Source: Bacteroidales bacterium UBA5197
GTDB taxonomy: Bacteria > Bacteroidota > Bacteroidia > Bacteroidales > Lentimicrobiaceae
Direction: 5' to 3'
NCBI GenBank assembly: GCA_002412885.1
Contig: DHVX01000055.1
Location: forward strand, 1-64,000
Length of the DNA: 64,000 nucleotides
The position numbers were made by a program, and so were the translations under genes. Of the stretch, positions 1 through 7,997 are shown one piece after another (positions within the stretch are counted from its first letter, which is position 1; each line of letters starts with the position of its first letter). The notes below the pieces were generated by a model. That model was given only the letters and a program-made list of their open reading frames with translations. It was not told where the DNA came from and ran no database searches.

Positions 1-142
1 CATGACATTGTAAATAATTGATTGCAAATGCATTGATAAGGAGCAACGCTGACCCAACACGAATGTCAAACAGAGCGGAGTCGAAGTGTTTTAGACACTA
101 ATAATCAGGAGAATGCCTGTCATCTCCGCAATATGCTCAATC

Positions 143-802
143 CTATTTCGAGAAAACATACTGAATAATATTCGCTCCCATCCTTAGCGCTTTCAGGCGG
201 GTTTCTTCTGAATTATTGTGTACCGCAGCATCTTCCCAGCCATCACCAAGGTCGGTTTCGTAAGTGTAAAGACAAACCAGCCTGCCTTCCCAAATTAACC
301 CGAAGCCTTGTGGTGGTTTCCCATCGTGCTCATGAATTTTAGGAAGACCTCCCGGAAATTGAAATTTCTGATTGAAAATCGGATGAGAAAACGGCAACTC
401 GATAAACTCAAGTTCGGGAAAAACTTTTTTCATCTGGGGACGAATGTAAGGATCCATTCCGTAATTGTCGTCGATATGCAGAAATCCTCCGGCAAGCAAA
501 TAAGTGCGCAGGTTTGCTGCTTCCTGATCATCAAATAAAACATTGCCGTGCCCGGTCATATGCACAAACGGGTAGTTGAAAATATCCTTGCTTCCTGCTT
601 CAACGGTTGCAAACTCCGGATCGATGGTGGTGCGCAACTGTGTATTGCAGAATTTTATCAGATTCGGCAGCGAAGTTGGATTGGCATACCAATCGCCTCC
701 CCCTTTATATTTCAGAAGTGCGATCTGAAGTGGTGCAGCCGGAGTCCAGGAAATACCGATCAGCAAAATAAAAAAAAGCAAAACAGCCAGATATTTTTTC
801 AT
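143..802 (-). CDS. DUF4159 domain protein, secreted or membrane anchored
   Basis: A 219-residue protein with a hydrophobic N-terminal segment (about residues 4-20) that looks like a signal peptide or anchor. The remainder (about 25-217) matches my memory of the DUF4159 family: an early LLKYKGGGDWYANP stretch, a HMTGHGNV segment, a GGFLHIDDNYGMDP block and a conserved tail. The fold is related to class I glutamine amidotransferase-like domains, but no enzymatic role is established and I do not assign one. It lies 15 bases downstream of rsmE on the same strand and probably shares its transcript. Family assignment is fairly secure; function is unknown. Confidence 0.8.
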   Translation of the reverse strand: MKKYLAVLLFFILLIGISWTPAAPLQIALLKYKGGGDWYANPTSLPNLIKFCNTQLRTTIDPEFATVEAGSKDIFNYPFVHMTGHGNVLFDDQEAANLRTYLLAGGFLHIDDNYGMDPYIRPQMKKVFPELEFIELPFSHPIFNQKFQFPGGLPKIHEHDGKPPQGFGLIWEGRLVCLYTYETDLGDGWEDAAVHNNSEETRLKALRMGANIIQYVFSK

Positions 803-817
803 AGGCCAAAGATAAGC

Positions 818-1540
818 TTATTCGTTCAGCAGATTAACAATCATACAGGCAGAAAGTGCAGCAGTTTCAGTCCTCAGTCTTGATTTCCCAAGCGAAACAG
901 GCACAAATCCCCGGTCTTTTGCACTTGCAACTTCGCTTTTGCTGAAATCGCCTTCAGGACCAATAAGAACCAAAACGTCTTTACCGGATGTATATGCATC
1001 TTTCAGGTGAAGGGTAACGTTATCATCAATCCAGGCCATAAATAAAGCATCAGGCAGATTCTTACTCAACATAAGGTCGCTGAAAGAAACTGGTTCGTGA
1101 ATTTTGGGAATCCAGGCTTTCAGCGATTGCTTCATGGCCGAAACTGCAACTTTCTCAAGCCGGTCAACGCGTAACCTTTCGCGCTCAGAATGATCGCAGT
1201 AAAGCGGAATAATTTCATCAATTCCAATTTCGGTAGCCTTTTCGATAAACCATTCGTAACGGGCAATATTTTTGGTAGGTGCAACCGCTATCGCAAGTCT
1301 GAATGGTTTCACGGGTTCAGCCGTAACAGCGGTTAGCATGACGGTGCTCTTCTTGGGATTGGCATCTTCGAGCAAAGCATCGGCAAAATTTCCGATTCCA
1401 TCGGTAAGCTTAACCTTATCTCCTGGTTTCAAACGCATTACCTTAATATGTGCAGATTCAACATCGGTCAACTGATGGTGGATATCTCCGGTACTGAAAC
1501 TTTTCAAAAGGTTGATGCCTGGATGGTAGAAGAGATGCAT
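818..1540 (-). CDS. rsmE: 16S rRNA (uracil-1498-N3)-methyltransferase RsmE
   Basis: A 240-residue SPOUT-class RNA methyltransferase, the usual length for RsmE, which methylates N3 of U1498 in 16S rRNA using S-adenosylmethionine. Residues about 1-70 form the PUA-like RNA-binding part. The C-terminal knot carries the hallmarks: KNIARYEWFIEKATEIG, the CDHSER segment, the LIGPEGDFS loop and SLGKSRLRTETA, which build the SAM pocket. The ATG at 1540 gives a full-length N-terminus (MHLFYHPG). It is followed closely by the DUF4159 gene and preceded by a repeat-rich spacer. Confidence 0.95.
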   Translation of the reverse strand: MHLFYHPGINLLKSFSTGDIHHQLTDVESAHIKVMRLKPGDKVKLTDGIGNFADALLEDANPKKSTVMLTAVTAEPVKPFRLAIAVAPTKNIARYEWFIEKATEIGIDEIIPLYCDHSERERLRVDRLEKVAVSAMKQSLKAWIPKIHEPVSFSDLMLSKNLPDALFMAWIDDNVTLHLKDAYTSGKDVLVLIGPEGDFSKSEVASAKDRGFVPVSLGKSRLRTETAALSACMIVNLLNE

Positions 1541-1547
1541 TTTTTAA

Positions 1548-1706
1548 GAATTTAAAGATTCAAGGATTCAACAATTCAAAGATTTGAAAATTCAACGATT
1601 TGAAAATTTGAAAATTTGAAAATTTGGACGATTTGACGATTTGAAAATTTGGAAATTAGAAATTACCCTTCGACAAGCTCAGGGACCAGAAATTGGAAAT
1701 TATCCT
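1548..1706. repeat. Low-complexity AT-rich repeat tract
   Basis: The spacer between rsmE and the lipoprotein gene is mostly a degenerate short tandem repeat built on aaaatttg, gatttg and gaaattg units, and includes the motif cccttcgacaagctcaggg. Similar tracts occur at about 36470-36630, 62684-62750 and 63045-63112. No coding content is visible. Confidence 0.75.
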
Positions 1707-2726
1707 TCATCTATCTTTCCACCGGTCCACCTGCAATCTGAGCGTATCCGACTGCCCAAAAATCAGGCTGCGATCCGGAATGTCTCTTCCTGAAATGGTC
1801 GTTTCCACACTTCTCCAGTTTCCACGGGTAATTTTGAAGGTTACACTCTCATCTTCAGCAGTTAGCCGAAAATATCGGCGACCTGCATTGTCTTTCCTGA
1901 ACTCATAACTTTTATGGCCGGGATCCCAATTGTTGAAACTGCCTGCAATAAAAATCTGATCGGAGTCGTAAGTATCCACAGGAAGCTTATCAAGTAAAAT
2001 AAACAGGCTTCTCATTTTTTTTGCATTCGTACTTTTCCATGAGGTAACCTGAAGATACACTGTATCGGCATTGTCGAAACATATTTCCCGGTTATCAATA
2101 TCCTTGTTATCAGCGTTGGTTTCAACGGTTTCCCAATTGCCCATGGTTATTTTATAAAACATGCATGATATGATTTTATCCAGAGTGATGAAATAATTGC
2201 CATGCGAATCCTTTTGAAAAATAAAGTTGATATCTCCGGGATTCCAACTATTAATATTGGAGGCGAGATAGAAAACAGCTTCATCCGGCGTATTTGCCGG
2301 TAAATTTTTCAAAACAATTGTTTTTTGAAGGCAATTCATAGGTTCTGTATCGCCCCAGGCTTCAACGCGATTGATTGATATTTCGTTTTCGCCGTATTGC
2401 AGACTGCGGTTTTCGATATCGTATCCGCAACCATTTTTCTCAACGGTTGTCCAGTCGCCTCTGGTAAATTTATACTCCAGCTTTCCTACACCGCGGGGAA
2501 GTGAGATCACATATCTGCCTGCCGAATCCTGCTTCATCCGGAAACGACTATCTCCCGGGTCCCAGTTGTTAAAGTTCCCGGCGATAAAAATGGCTGAGCC
2601 GGGCGGCGTATTCTGAGGTATCTGCTCTATGATGACCTGCTGCCGGAAACATGATGTTGCCGTCAACAACATAAAAAGCAAAGCGCCAATCAGAGAAACA
2701 GGTTTATATTTCGGTGAAGTTTTCAT
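1707..2726 (-). CDS. Lipoprotein with three starch-binding-like (CBM20/48-type) repeats
   Basis: I start at the ATG at 2726 (339 residues); an upstream ATG at 2756 would overlap the regulator gene and precede the signal peptide. The N-terminus ends in LLTATSC, a lipobox with Cys26, so export and lipid anchoring are expected. Three internal repeats of about 95 residues follow, each with a FIAGNFNNWDPGD-like motif, a KxT.GNW.xVE motif and an acidic DI.(N/D)R segment. This pattern is that of immunoglobulin-like carbohydrate-binding modules of the CBM20/CBM48 (E-set) group, usually attached to amylases or isoamylases. No catalytic domain is present, so it may bind glycans at the surface. It follows the LytTR regulator on the same strand. 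Confidence 0.75.
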   Translation of the reverse strand: MKTSPKYKPVSLIGALLFMLLTATSCFRQQVIIEQIPQNTPPGSAIFIAGNFNNWDPGDSRFRMKQDSAGRYVISLPRGVGKLEYKFTRGDWTTVEKNGCGYDIENRSLQYGENEISINRVEAWGDTEPMNCLQKTIVLKNLPANTPDEAVFYLASNINSWNPGDINFIFQKDSHGNYFITLDKIISCMFYKITMGNWETVETNADNKDIDNREICFDNADTVYLQVTSWKSTNAKKMRSLFILLDKLPVDTYDSDQIFIAGSFNNWDPGHKSYEFRKDNAGRRYFRLTAEDESVTFKITRGNWRSVETTISGRDIPDRSLIFGQSDTLRLQVDRWKDR

Positions 2727-2736
2727 TTGAGTTAAT

Positions 2737-3507
2737 TTATTTGTCAAGCCATTCAATAAATGACTGGGCTTTGGCCCTGCTTACATAAATTGGCTCGGGC
2801 GAAGCCGGAATCATCTCAACCAAAAGGCGACCGTTAAAATAGCGGCTCACTTTGCCAATGCCTGAAATATGAGCAATCACACTTCGGTTAAGACGCGTAA
2901 ATACAGCCGGATCGAGCAGTTCCATAATCTGATCAAGCGTATAATCAATGATATACCGGTGGTTGGTTCTGGTAATCAGAAACACTACATTATCCTCGGC
3001 ATAAAACCATGAAATTTCATCAATACCCAAATGCCGGATCTGATCCCCTACCCTTGCGATAAATCTCGATTTATATTCCTTTGTAACGGGTTTTAAAAGC
3101 AGTTCAAGCTTCGAAATATCAAAAGGCATCTGCAACCCTGACTGATAAGACTTTCTGACATCTTCAAATTTTTTCAAAGCGGCTTGCAGATCGTCTGTTT
3201 TTATCGGCTTGAGCAGATAATCAATGCTGTTTACTTTGAATGCCTGAATTGAATACTCATCAAAAGCTGTGGTAAAAATCACAGGACACATCACTTTTTC
3301 CTGTTTGAAAATTTCGAAACTCAGGCCATCCGAAAGCTGGATATCGAGAAAAATAAGATCGGGAACCGGATTTTCTCTCAGCCACTCAACCGTATCTTCA
3401 ACCGAATCGAGGCAGGCAATCACCTCAGTTCCAGTTGCGACTTTTTCAAGCAGGCGAATCAGTTCCTGCTGTGCAAATGGTTCATCTTCAACGATCAGTA
3501 CTTTCAT
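2737..3507 (-). CDS. LytTR-family response regulator
   Basis: A 256-residue two-domain regulator. Residues 1-120 form a CheY-like receiver with the acidic pocket EDE near the start, phospho-acceptor Asp in DLIFLDIQLSDG, and conserved Thr and Lys (TTAF, LLKPI). Residues about 145-255 form a LytTR DNA-binding domain (RVGDQIRHLGIDEISWFYAEDN, FTRLNRSVIAH), which binds direct repeats in promoters. The gene lies 5 bases downstream of the kinase gene, the standard arrangement of a cognate pair in Bacteroidota. The regulon is not evident. Confidence 0.92.
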   Translation of the reverse strand: MKVLIVEDEPFAQQELIRLLEKVATGTEVIACLDSVEDTVEWLRENPVPDLIFLDIQLSDGLSFEIFKQEKVMCPVIFTTAFDEYSIQAFKVNSIDYLLKPIKTDDLQAALKKFEDVRKSYQSGLQMPFDISKLELLLKPVTKEYKSRFIARVGDQIRHLGIDEISWFYAEDNVVFLITRTNHRYIIDYTLDQIMELLDPAVFTRLNRSVIAHISGIGKVSRYFNGRLLVEMIPASPEPIYVSRAKAQSFIEWLDK

Positions 3508-3512
3508 AGGTT

Positions 3513-4652
3513 TCAGATTAGAGGCAGACTTACCTTGTATTCTGTTTCAGTTTCAACGATTTCGATGGACTGTTTGCTCAGAAAACCATAGCGACTTATG
3601 ATGTTTTTTAAGCCTATTGAAGTGGAAGGCATCGTTACCGGCTTTCGCTGAAGGTTATTACTTACATTCAGTGTGAGCCCATTTTCATCGTAAACATTAA
3701 TATGCAATGGCTTCCGCGAAGAAACAATATTGTGCTTCACCGCATTCTCAATCAGCAATTGAAGCGTCATGGGCGCGATGCGCATGTCGAGCGACTTTTC
3801 GTTGATGTTGATATCAACTGTCAGCTTTTTATCGAAACGCAATTCATACAGATAAACAAAAGCTTTGATAAAAACGATCTCCTCTCTGAGCGAAATGGTT
3901 TCGCGGCTTCGGTTTTCAAGCACATAGCGATAGACATCCGACATGTGACGGATAAACAAAACTGCTTTCTCACGATCTTCATAAACCAGCGACGAAAGTG
4001 TATTCAGGCTGTTGAACAGAAAATGCGGATTTACTTGTGTGCGCAAAGTTTCGAACTGAAACTCAGCATTTTCCTTCCTGAATTTCTCTACTTCGGCTAG
4101 ACCAGTTCTGTAGCGGTTCACCAGAAAAATTGCAAATTCAGTAAATGCAGGAACCGCAATCAAAAGCATGAGATAATAAATGGCAGTAATTACTTCGTCT
4201 GAAAACTGGATAAACTGAACGTCCAGCAAAAATATATTGATAAGAAACCGGATACCGATCAAAACCGGCAGCATAATCAGTGTGCTGATCATGATTTCAA
4301 CGCCAAGTCTGCGTGTCGGGCTTTTCTCCCAGGGGAAACGCCGGTTCAGCAGTTTTTTTAATTGCAGCACTCCTTCGAAAACAAGCACAGTTAGAATAAT
4401 CGCGCCTATATATTCATTTACAGGTCTGATCAGCTCATAATACCGGTAAACCATTCCAAACCCAAGATCAAGTAAAAACTTGAGAATCAACCCGATCAAT
4501 GTAATGGCCGGTATTCTGATTAATGGGCTGAAAAGTCTGGGAAACTGCATCCGGAAAAGCTTATAAAGCCTCAAAGGTAATAATTTGAGAGATAATCTGG
4601 ATTTACCTTTGCTAAGCAGGTTGTTAAAATTATCTGAATTGTGTTCAGCCAT
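3513..4652 (-). CDS. LytS-type sensor histidine kinase
   Basis: I place the start at the ATG at 4652 (MAEHNSDNF, 379 residues). A longer frame from 4721 is open, but it would run through a GC-rich hairpin at 4659-4682 that looks like the terminator of the preceding gene. Residues about 50-190 contain four hydrophobic membrane segments. The cytoplasmic part has the His_kinase (PF06580) signature NPHFLFNSLN with phospho-acceptor His, followed by a GHKL ATPase domain (LLIENAVKHN). It phosphorylates the downstream LytTR regulator. No periplasmic sensor domain is visible, so the signal is probably sensed in the membrane. Confidence 0.92.
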   Translation of the reverse strand: MAEHNSDNFNNLLSKGKSRLSLKLLPLRLYKLFRMQFPRLFSPLIRIPAITLIGLILKFLLDLGFGMVYRYYELIRPVNEYIGAIILTVLVFEGVLQLKKLLNRRFPWEKSPTRRLGVEIMISTLIMLPVLIGIRFLINIFLLDVQFIQFSDEVITAIYYLMLLIAVPAFTEFAIFLVNRYRTGLAEVEKFRKENAEFQFETLRTQVNPHFLFNSLNTLSSLVYEDREKAVLFIRHMSDVYRYVLENRSRETISLREEIVFIKAFVYLYELRFDKKLTVDININEKSLDMRIAPMTLQLLIENAVKHNIVSSRKPLHINVYDENGLTLNVSNNLQRKPVTMPSTSIGLKNIISRYGFLSKQSIEIVETETEYKVSLPLI

Positions 4653-4658
4653 TAAAAT

Positions 4659-4682
4659 AACGCCGGATAATGACCCGGCGTT
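4659..4682 (-). terminator. Candidate hairpin terminator before the kinase gene
   Basis: On the minus strand an 8-bp perfect stem (AACGCCGG / CCGGCGTT) with an 8-base loop is followed by ATTTTAATGG. It lies between the stop of the small secreted protein gene (4745) and the preferred kinase start (4652), so it probably ends the upstream transcript or attenuates read-through. The U-tract is short, hence moderate confidence. Confidence 0.55.
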
Positions 4683-4744
4683 AAAGAAATTCTGGAAGTT
4701 TGAATTATTCATGGCGAACATTTTCAGGGTTGGGGTTGCACTTC

Positions 4745-5077
4745 TTACTTGCTGACTTCCATTTCGGAGATTGTTTCTCCGTTTTGCTCAACCTTCACAA
4801 TATAAGTTCCTTCAGGAAGTTCATTCATATGGAAACGCAGATAACGCGAACTCTGTTTTTTAACTCTGGCTTTAATCAGCGGAGTTCCTGATTCGCTGAG
4901 TACGCTGATTTTTACAAGTTCGCCGGGAGTTTTGGCTACATAAACATCAACACTTTCAGTATTGGTTTGAAAGATGTGAACTTTGGCAGCTGATTTAGTG
5001 TTTTTTCCATCAGGTGCTGCGTTCAGATTGAGTGAGAACATCATTGCAATTGCAGTGGCTACGATCAGAGTTTTCAT
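4745..5077 (-). CDS. Small secreted beta-sandwich protein (DUF3244-like)
   Basis: A 110-residue protein with a clear Sec signal peptide (MKTLIVATAIAMMFSLNLNAA). The mature part (about 35-110) is a beta-rich segment ending in LPEGTYIVKVEQNGETISEMEVSK, resembling T9SS C-terminal domains and the DUF3244 family of Bacteroidota, which share an immunoglobulin-like fold. Because it is a stand-alone domain of normal length it is not evidently a truncated T9SS client. It precedes the kinase-regulator pair, from which it is separated by a hairpin. Confidence 0.65.
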   Translation of the reverse strand: MKTLIVATAIAMMFSLNLNAAPDGKNTKSAAKVHIFQTNTESVDVYVAKTPGELVKISVLSESGTPLIKARVKKQSSRYLRFHMNELPEGTYIVKVEQNGETISEMEVSK

Positions 5078-5569
5078 GGCTTTGTGTTTTAAAAGGTTTT
5101 GTGTAAAAGGTTTGTTTTCAATTGATAAGGCAAAGATAAAGCGCCACCATGAGGTGCGAAATGCATTTCGTGTGAAGTGTAGGATAAGGAAGGTGAAGTG
5201 GATTGTGGGAAATGTGAAATGTAAAACATGAAAACCGTATTGAGTTCAGAATGCTCAATTTTCGGGTTTTTAACTGTTTTCTGACATTCAAAAGTCAGAG
5301 TTTGGAGCTTAGCCTGATTAATTCATCAACTTTTAATTTTGGGCTAAAGCCCCCAGATACCATCGGTTTTGAGTTACCCCGACCTTAAGGTCGGGGTAAC
5401 TCAAACGGCTATTTATAAGGACTTTAGTCCTATTTATGAATTAATCAGCTTAGATGAATCAGCGACAAACCACAAAGTGATTTGTCGGTCAACAGCGACA
5501 AAATTGAAAATATTTTAACCTGGGAAAACCTACTGACATGTCTATTTCCTGTCTGTTATAAACTGAACC
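5078..5569. other. Intergenic region holding a nested palindromic repeat
   Basis: There is no credible gene in these 492 bases. The region contains the palindromic element at 5314-5448 and, further right, a smaller imperfect hairpin (cgacaaaccac / gtgatttgtcg) at about 5463-5487. The remainder is AT-rich with no recognised signal. Confidence 0.6.
5314..5448. repeat. Nested palindromic intergenic element
   Basis: Outer inverted arms ctgattaattcat (5314-5326) and atgaattaatcag (5436-5448) match perfectly. Inside are gggctaaagccc (5341-5352), a perfect 38-bp palindrome at 5368-5405 whose right arm is aaggtcggggtaactcaaa, and ggactttagtcc (5419-5430). The whole forms a cruciform-capable element of about 135 bp with no ORF. 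It looks like a REP- or MITE-like mobile repeat rather than a terminator, because no U-tract follows the stems. I saw no second copy in the window. Confidence 0.7.
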
Positions 5570-6565
5570 TTACTTTGCTGAGATTGTTTCCATCAGCACA
5601 TCTGTAAACAGCTGCTTCAGCGAAATTCCCATGTATGCCGCCTGCTGGGGAACAATACTGGCCTCGGAAAGACCGGGAACTGTATTTACTTCGAGAAAAT
5701 AAAACTGCCGGCCCTCGCGGAAATCTGCCGGAGTAAGGATGTAGTCAAACCTTACAATTCCCCTGCAGTTAAATCTGCGGTAAAGCATCAGAGAAATAGC
5801 GGTGCATACCTCAGCAAGTTCCGGACTGATCCGCGCCGGGGTAATTTCCTCAGACTTACCTTTATATTTTGCCTCGTAATCAAAAAATTCGTTTCGGGGA
5901 ATGATCTCGGTCAAAGGCAATGCAATCAGCTTTTCATTTTTCTCGTAAATGCCGCAGGTGATTTCCACACCCGGAATGTGTTCCTGTATCAAAACTTCAT
6001 CATCTGATTCAAAAGCAAATGAAATTGCCGGCAATAAATCTTCCTTTGTTTTCACTTTTGTAATGCCAACGCTTGAACCATTGCTGTTGGGTTTCACAAA
6101 ACATGGCAAACCGGTTACTTTCAAAATGGCATCAACATCGGGTGTTTCGCGTTTGTGCAGATAAACTGTGGATGCCGTGCGGACCTCACTGCCTGCCAGT
6201 TCGTTGCTGAAGAACTTATTGAATGTTACGGCTGATGTTGCTCTTCCACAGGTGTTGTAAGGGATTCCCATCATATCAAGATAACCCTGAAGTTTGCCAT
6301 CTTCGCCCGGTGTGCCGTGAATGCCGATAAAAGCCGCATCAAAAGTTACCTTTCCGGAAGGCAGCATCAACGAAAAATCATTCAGATTTACTTCAAAGGA
6401 TTCTCCTTCTCCGGAAGTATAGATCCAGGAATCAAGCCCTATATTTATGGCATAAACATTAAACAATTCCTTATCAAGGTTCTTGTAGATGACTTTTCCA
6501 CTTTCAACGGAGACTTCATATTCGCCGGAGTAACCGCCGGTAAGCAGGGCTATGTTGTTCTTCAT
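5570..6565 (-). CDS. ddl: D-alanine--D-alanine ligase
   Basis: A 331-residue ATP-grasp enzyme, normal length for Ddl, which joins two D-alanines for the peptidoglycan stem peptide. The N-terminal LLTGGYSGEYEVSVESG and FIGIHGTPGEDGKLQGYLDMMGIPY match the substrate-binding half. FVKPNSNGSSVGITKVK is the ATP-binding loop, and the C-terminal half has FDYEAKY, the RFDYI segment and the metal-binding FLEVNTVPGLSE. The gene stands alone, with a promoter-sized gap upstream. In many Bacteroidota ddl follows a PASTA-rluD block; here that block is 37 kb away. Confidence 0.95.
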   Translation of the reverse strand: MKNNIALLTGGYSGEYEVSVESGKVIYKNLDKELFNVYAINIGLDSWIYTSGEGESFEVNLNDFSLMLPSGKVTFDAAFIGIHGTPGEDGKLQGYLDMMGIPYNTCGRATSAVTFNKFFSNELAGSEVRTASTVYLHKRETPDVDAILKVTGLPCFVKPNSNGSSVGITKVKTKEDLLPAISFAFESDDEVLIQEHIPGVEITCGIYEKNEKLIALPLTEIIPRNEFFDYEAKYKGKSEEITPARISPELAEVCTAISLMLYRRFNCRGIVRFDYILTPADFREGRQFYFLEVNTVPGLSEASIVPQQAAYMGISLKQLFTDVLMETISAK

Positions 6566-6695
6566 TTGTTCAGTTTGCGCTGTATAACGTTGGCAAATTT
6601 AATCACAAAGGGGATAAAAGTGTAGCGCGGGATAAATTATTAATGCAAAACCAGTATTTCAGGCATCAGAATCATCCATTCAATAAGGAATCCTT

Positions 6696-6703
6696 TATCT
6701 TTG
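6696..6703 (+). promoter_or_regulatory. Candidate -7 box of a Bacteroidota promoter
   Basis: TATCTTTG fits the TAnnTTTG -7 consensus of the primary Bacteroidota sigma factor. Transcription starting near 6710 would give a leader of about 40 nt to the ATG at 6750 but only about 10 nt to the ATG at 6720, which supports the later start. A convincing TTTG -33 box is not seen. Confidence 0.45.
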
Positions 6704-6749
6704 TTGTGTTGTACATCACATGAAAATCAAAATAAATAAAACCAACACC

Positions 6750-7070
6750 ATGAAAAAAATCCTGAGTCTTATAGTAGCCATTGCTTTGTTTGCATCCTGC
6801 AATCAATCGGGCCAAAAAGCGGAATCCACGCAAGAAATCAATGTAGCCGCTGTAAAAACCATTGAATTACATGTTACGGGCATGACCTGCGAAGGTTGCG
6901 AAAATACAGTTATGGAAGCAGTAAACGGCATAGAAGGTGTAACTGCCAGCAAGGCATCTCACCTTGATGAACTGACTTCGGTAAGCTTTGACACTACCCT
7001 GGTAAGCATTGAAAAAATCAGTGAAACCATCAACGAACTGGGTTATACGGTGGTTGATGGAGATATATAA
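6750..7070 (+). CDS. Lipoprotein with heavy-metal-associated (HMA) domain
   Basis: Starting at the ATG at 6750 gives 106 residues beginning MKKILSLIVAIALFASC, a lipoprotein signal whose lipobox Cys follows LFAS. The mature protein (about 38-105) is a ferredoxin-like HMA domain with the metal-binding motif GMTCEGC, typical of Cu(I) chaperones and the N-terminal domains of copper ATPases. An envelope-anchored HMA protein would bind copper or a similar soft metal in the periplasm or at the outer membrane. The two ATPases further downstream are not copper-type, so it is not obviously their partner. Confidence 0.85.
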   Translation: MKKILSLIVAIALFASCNQSGQKAESTQEINVAAVKTIELHVTGMTCEGCENTVMEAVNGIEGVTASKASHLDELTSVSFDTTLVSIEKISETINELGYTVVDGDI

Positions 7071-7278
7071 ATGGCTTACTGCCCGATATTTTTTTCTTAA
7101 CCTAACGGCCATAAATAATTTATGGGGCGGAAATCTCAGGAAGGAACTTTAGCCTTCTAATTCTTTTTAATCAAAGAGATGGTTTTGTTAACAAGGTAGA
7201 TATGCGCAATATTGTGCATAGGAAGTCGCTAGCAATTATTTTTAAGTAAAATCTGCCATAATCAACAAAATTCAAACA

Positions 7279-7312
7279 TTTGTACTTATATTTGTACTCC
7301 ATTATGTACAAA
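7279..7312 (+). promoter_or_regulatory. Candidate operator and promoter of the toxin-antitoxin operon
   Basis: TTTGTAC occurs at 7279-7285 and 7291-7297, and its exact inverted partner GTACAAA at 7306-7312, giving a perfect 7-bp inverted repeat with an 8-base spacer. It overlaps a TATATTTG -7 box (7287-7294). A symmetric site on top of the promoter of a Phd/YefM-type operon is the expected place for autorepression by the antitoxin-toxin complex. The predicted +1 near 7301 makes the ATG at 7325 the better start. Confidence 0.6.
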
Positions 7313-7324
7313 ATAAACAATACC

Positions 7325-7579
7325 ATGTTAACAACAACAATTTCCGATTTCAGAAAAGATATCAAACGGTATCTTGATCATGTGACTGATAACTCTGAAA
7401 CTCTGATAATTAACAGAGGCAAAGACTGTGGTGTAGTTATTATGTCGTTGGACGAATATAATTCGCTCAATGCTACCTATCATGAGTTGTCATCTAAGGC
7501 AAATGAAAAAAGATTAGATTCAGCTATTGAAAAACTAGGCAGAGGCTCATCTTTTCAGAAAGACCTTATTGAAAAATGA
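7325..7579 (+). CDS. yefM: Antitoxin, Phd/YefM family
   Basis: An 84-residue protein beginning MLTTTISDFRKDIKRYLD, the classic N-terminal DNA-binding segment of Phd/YefM antitoxins, followed by the ...VVIMSLDEYNSL motif common in this family and a charged C-terminal tail that would wrap the toxin. ATGs at 7280 and 7304 are in frame, but family alignment and the promoter position favour 7325. The stop overlaps the toxin start (ATGA), so the two are translationally coupled. It should neutralise the toxin and repress the operon through the inverted repeat upstream. Confidence 0.9.
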   Translation: MLTTTISDFRKDIKRYLDHVTDNSETLIINRGKDCGVVIMSLDEYNSLNATYHELSSKANEKRLDSAIEKLGRGSSFQKDLIEK

Positions 7580-7833
7580 TATACATTTTTGTTGATGAGT
7601 CCTGGGAAGATTATTTGTATTGGCAAAAGACCGATAAGAAAATCTTGTCCAAAATAAATGACTTGTTGAAAGATATTTCACGAACTCCTTTTTCTGGTTT
7701 AGGAAAACCTGAACCGCTGAAGCATAAATATAAAGGTTATTGGTCGCGCAGAATTGATGGCGAACACAGACTTATCTACAGAGTGAAAGACGATGAAATA
7801 CTAATTGCAAAATGCAGATTTCATTACGACTGA
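7576..7833 (+). CDS. yoeB: mRNA interferase toxin, Txe/YoeB family
   Basis: An 85-residue RelE-superfamily toxin of standard YoeB length. Visible signatures are the FVDESWEDYLYWQKTDKKIL start, NDLLKDI..TPFSGLGKPEPLKH, YWSRRID.EHRLIYRV and the C-terminal CRFHYD, which supplies the conserved catalytic His-Tyr near the end. YoeB toxins bind the ribosome and cleave mRNA in the A site. The gene looks intact. The stop is followed by the attC-like repeat at 7849-7982, a position typical of cassette-borne toxin-antitoxin modules. Confidence 0.92.
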   Translation: MIYIFVDESWEDYLYWQKTDKKILSKINDLLKDISRTPFSGLGKPEPLKHKYKGYWSRRIDGEHRLIYRVKDDEILIAKCRFHYD

Positions 7834-7848
7834 ATTTGAATAAAAACA

Positions 7849-7982
7849 GCAGTAAACAAAGGCCAAATACTATCGGGCATATGGTTGTAACAAGAAAGAT
7901 TATACATTTAATGAAAATTGTGCTGGCCGGAATGATATATTTTCAAAAATACCCGCCAGTGTTTAGCTCGGACGTTTGCTGC
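7849..7982 (+). repeat. attC-like imperfect palindrome, copy I
   Basis: The outer arms GCAGTAAAC (7849-7857) and GTTTGCTGC (7974-7982) pair at 8 of 9 positions. Inner arms near 7861-7878 and 7951-7967 also pair imperfectly. The central part aligns well with the minus-strand sequences at 52072-52202 and 53143-53297, including GGTTGTAA, ACATTTA and GGCCG blocks. The two-tier palindrome with copy-specific ends is the architecture of integron attC sites. An in-frame extension of the next gene through this stretch is therefore not real coding sequence. Confidence 0.6.
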
Positions 7983-7997
7983 AAGCAAAAATTAAGG

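Noticed and set aside
5368..5405. The 38-bp palindrome as a plain transcription terminator for the neighbouring genes
   Set aside because: No T-run follows on either strand, the nearest upstream stop on the minus strand is over 5 kb of unrelated layout away from a natural end, and it is nested in a larger symmetric element.
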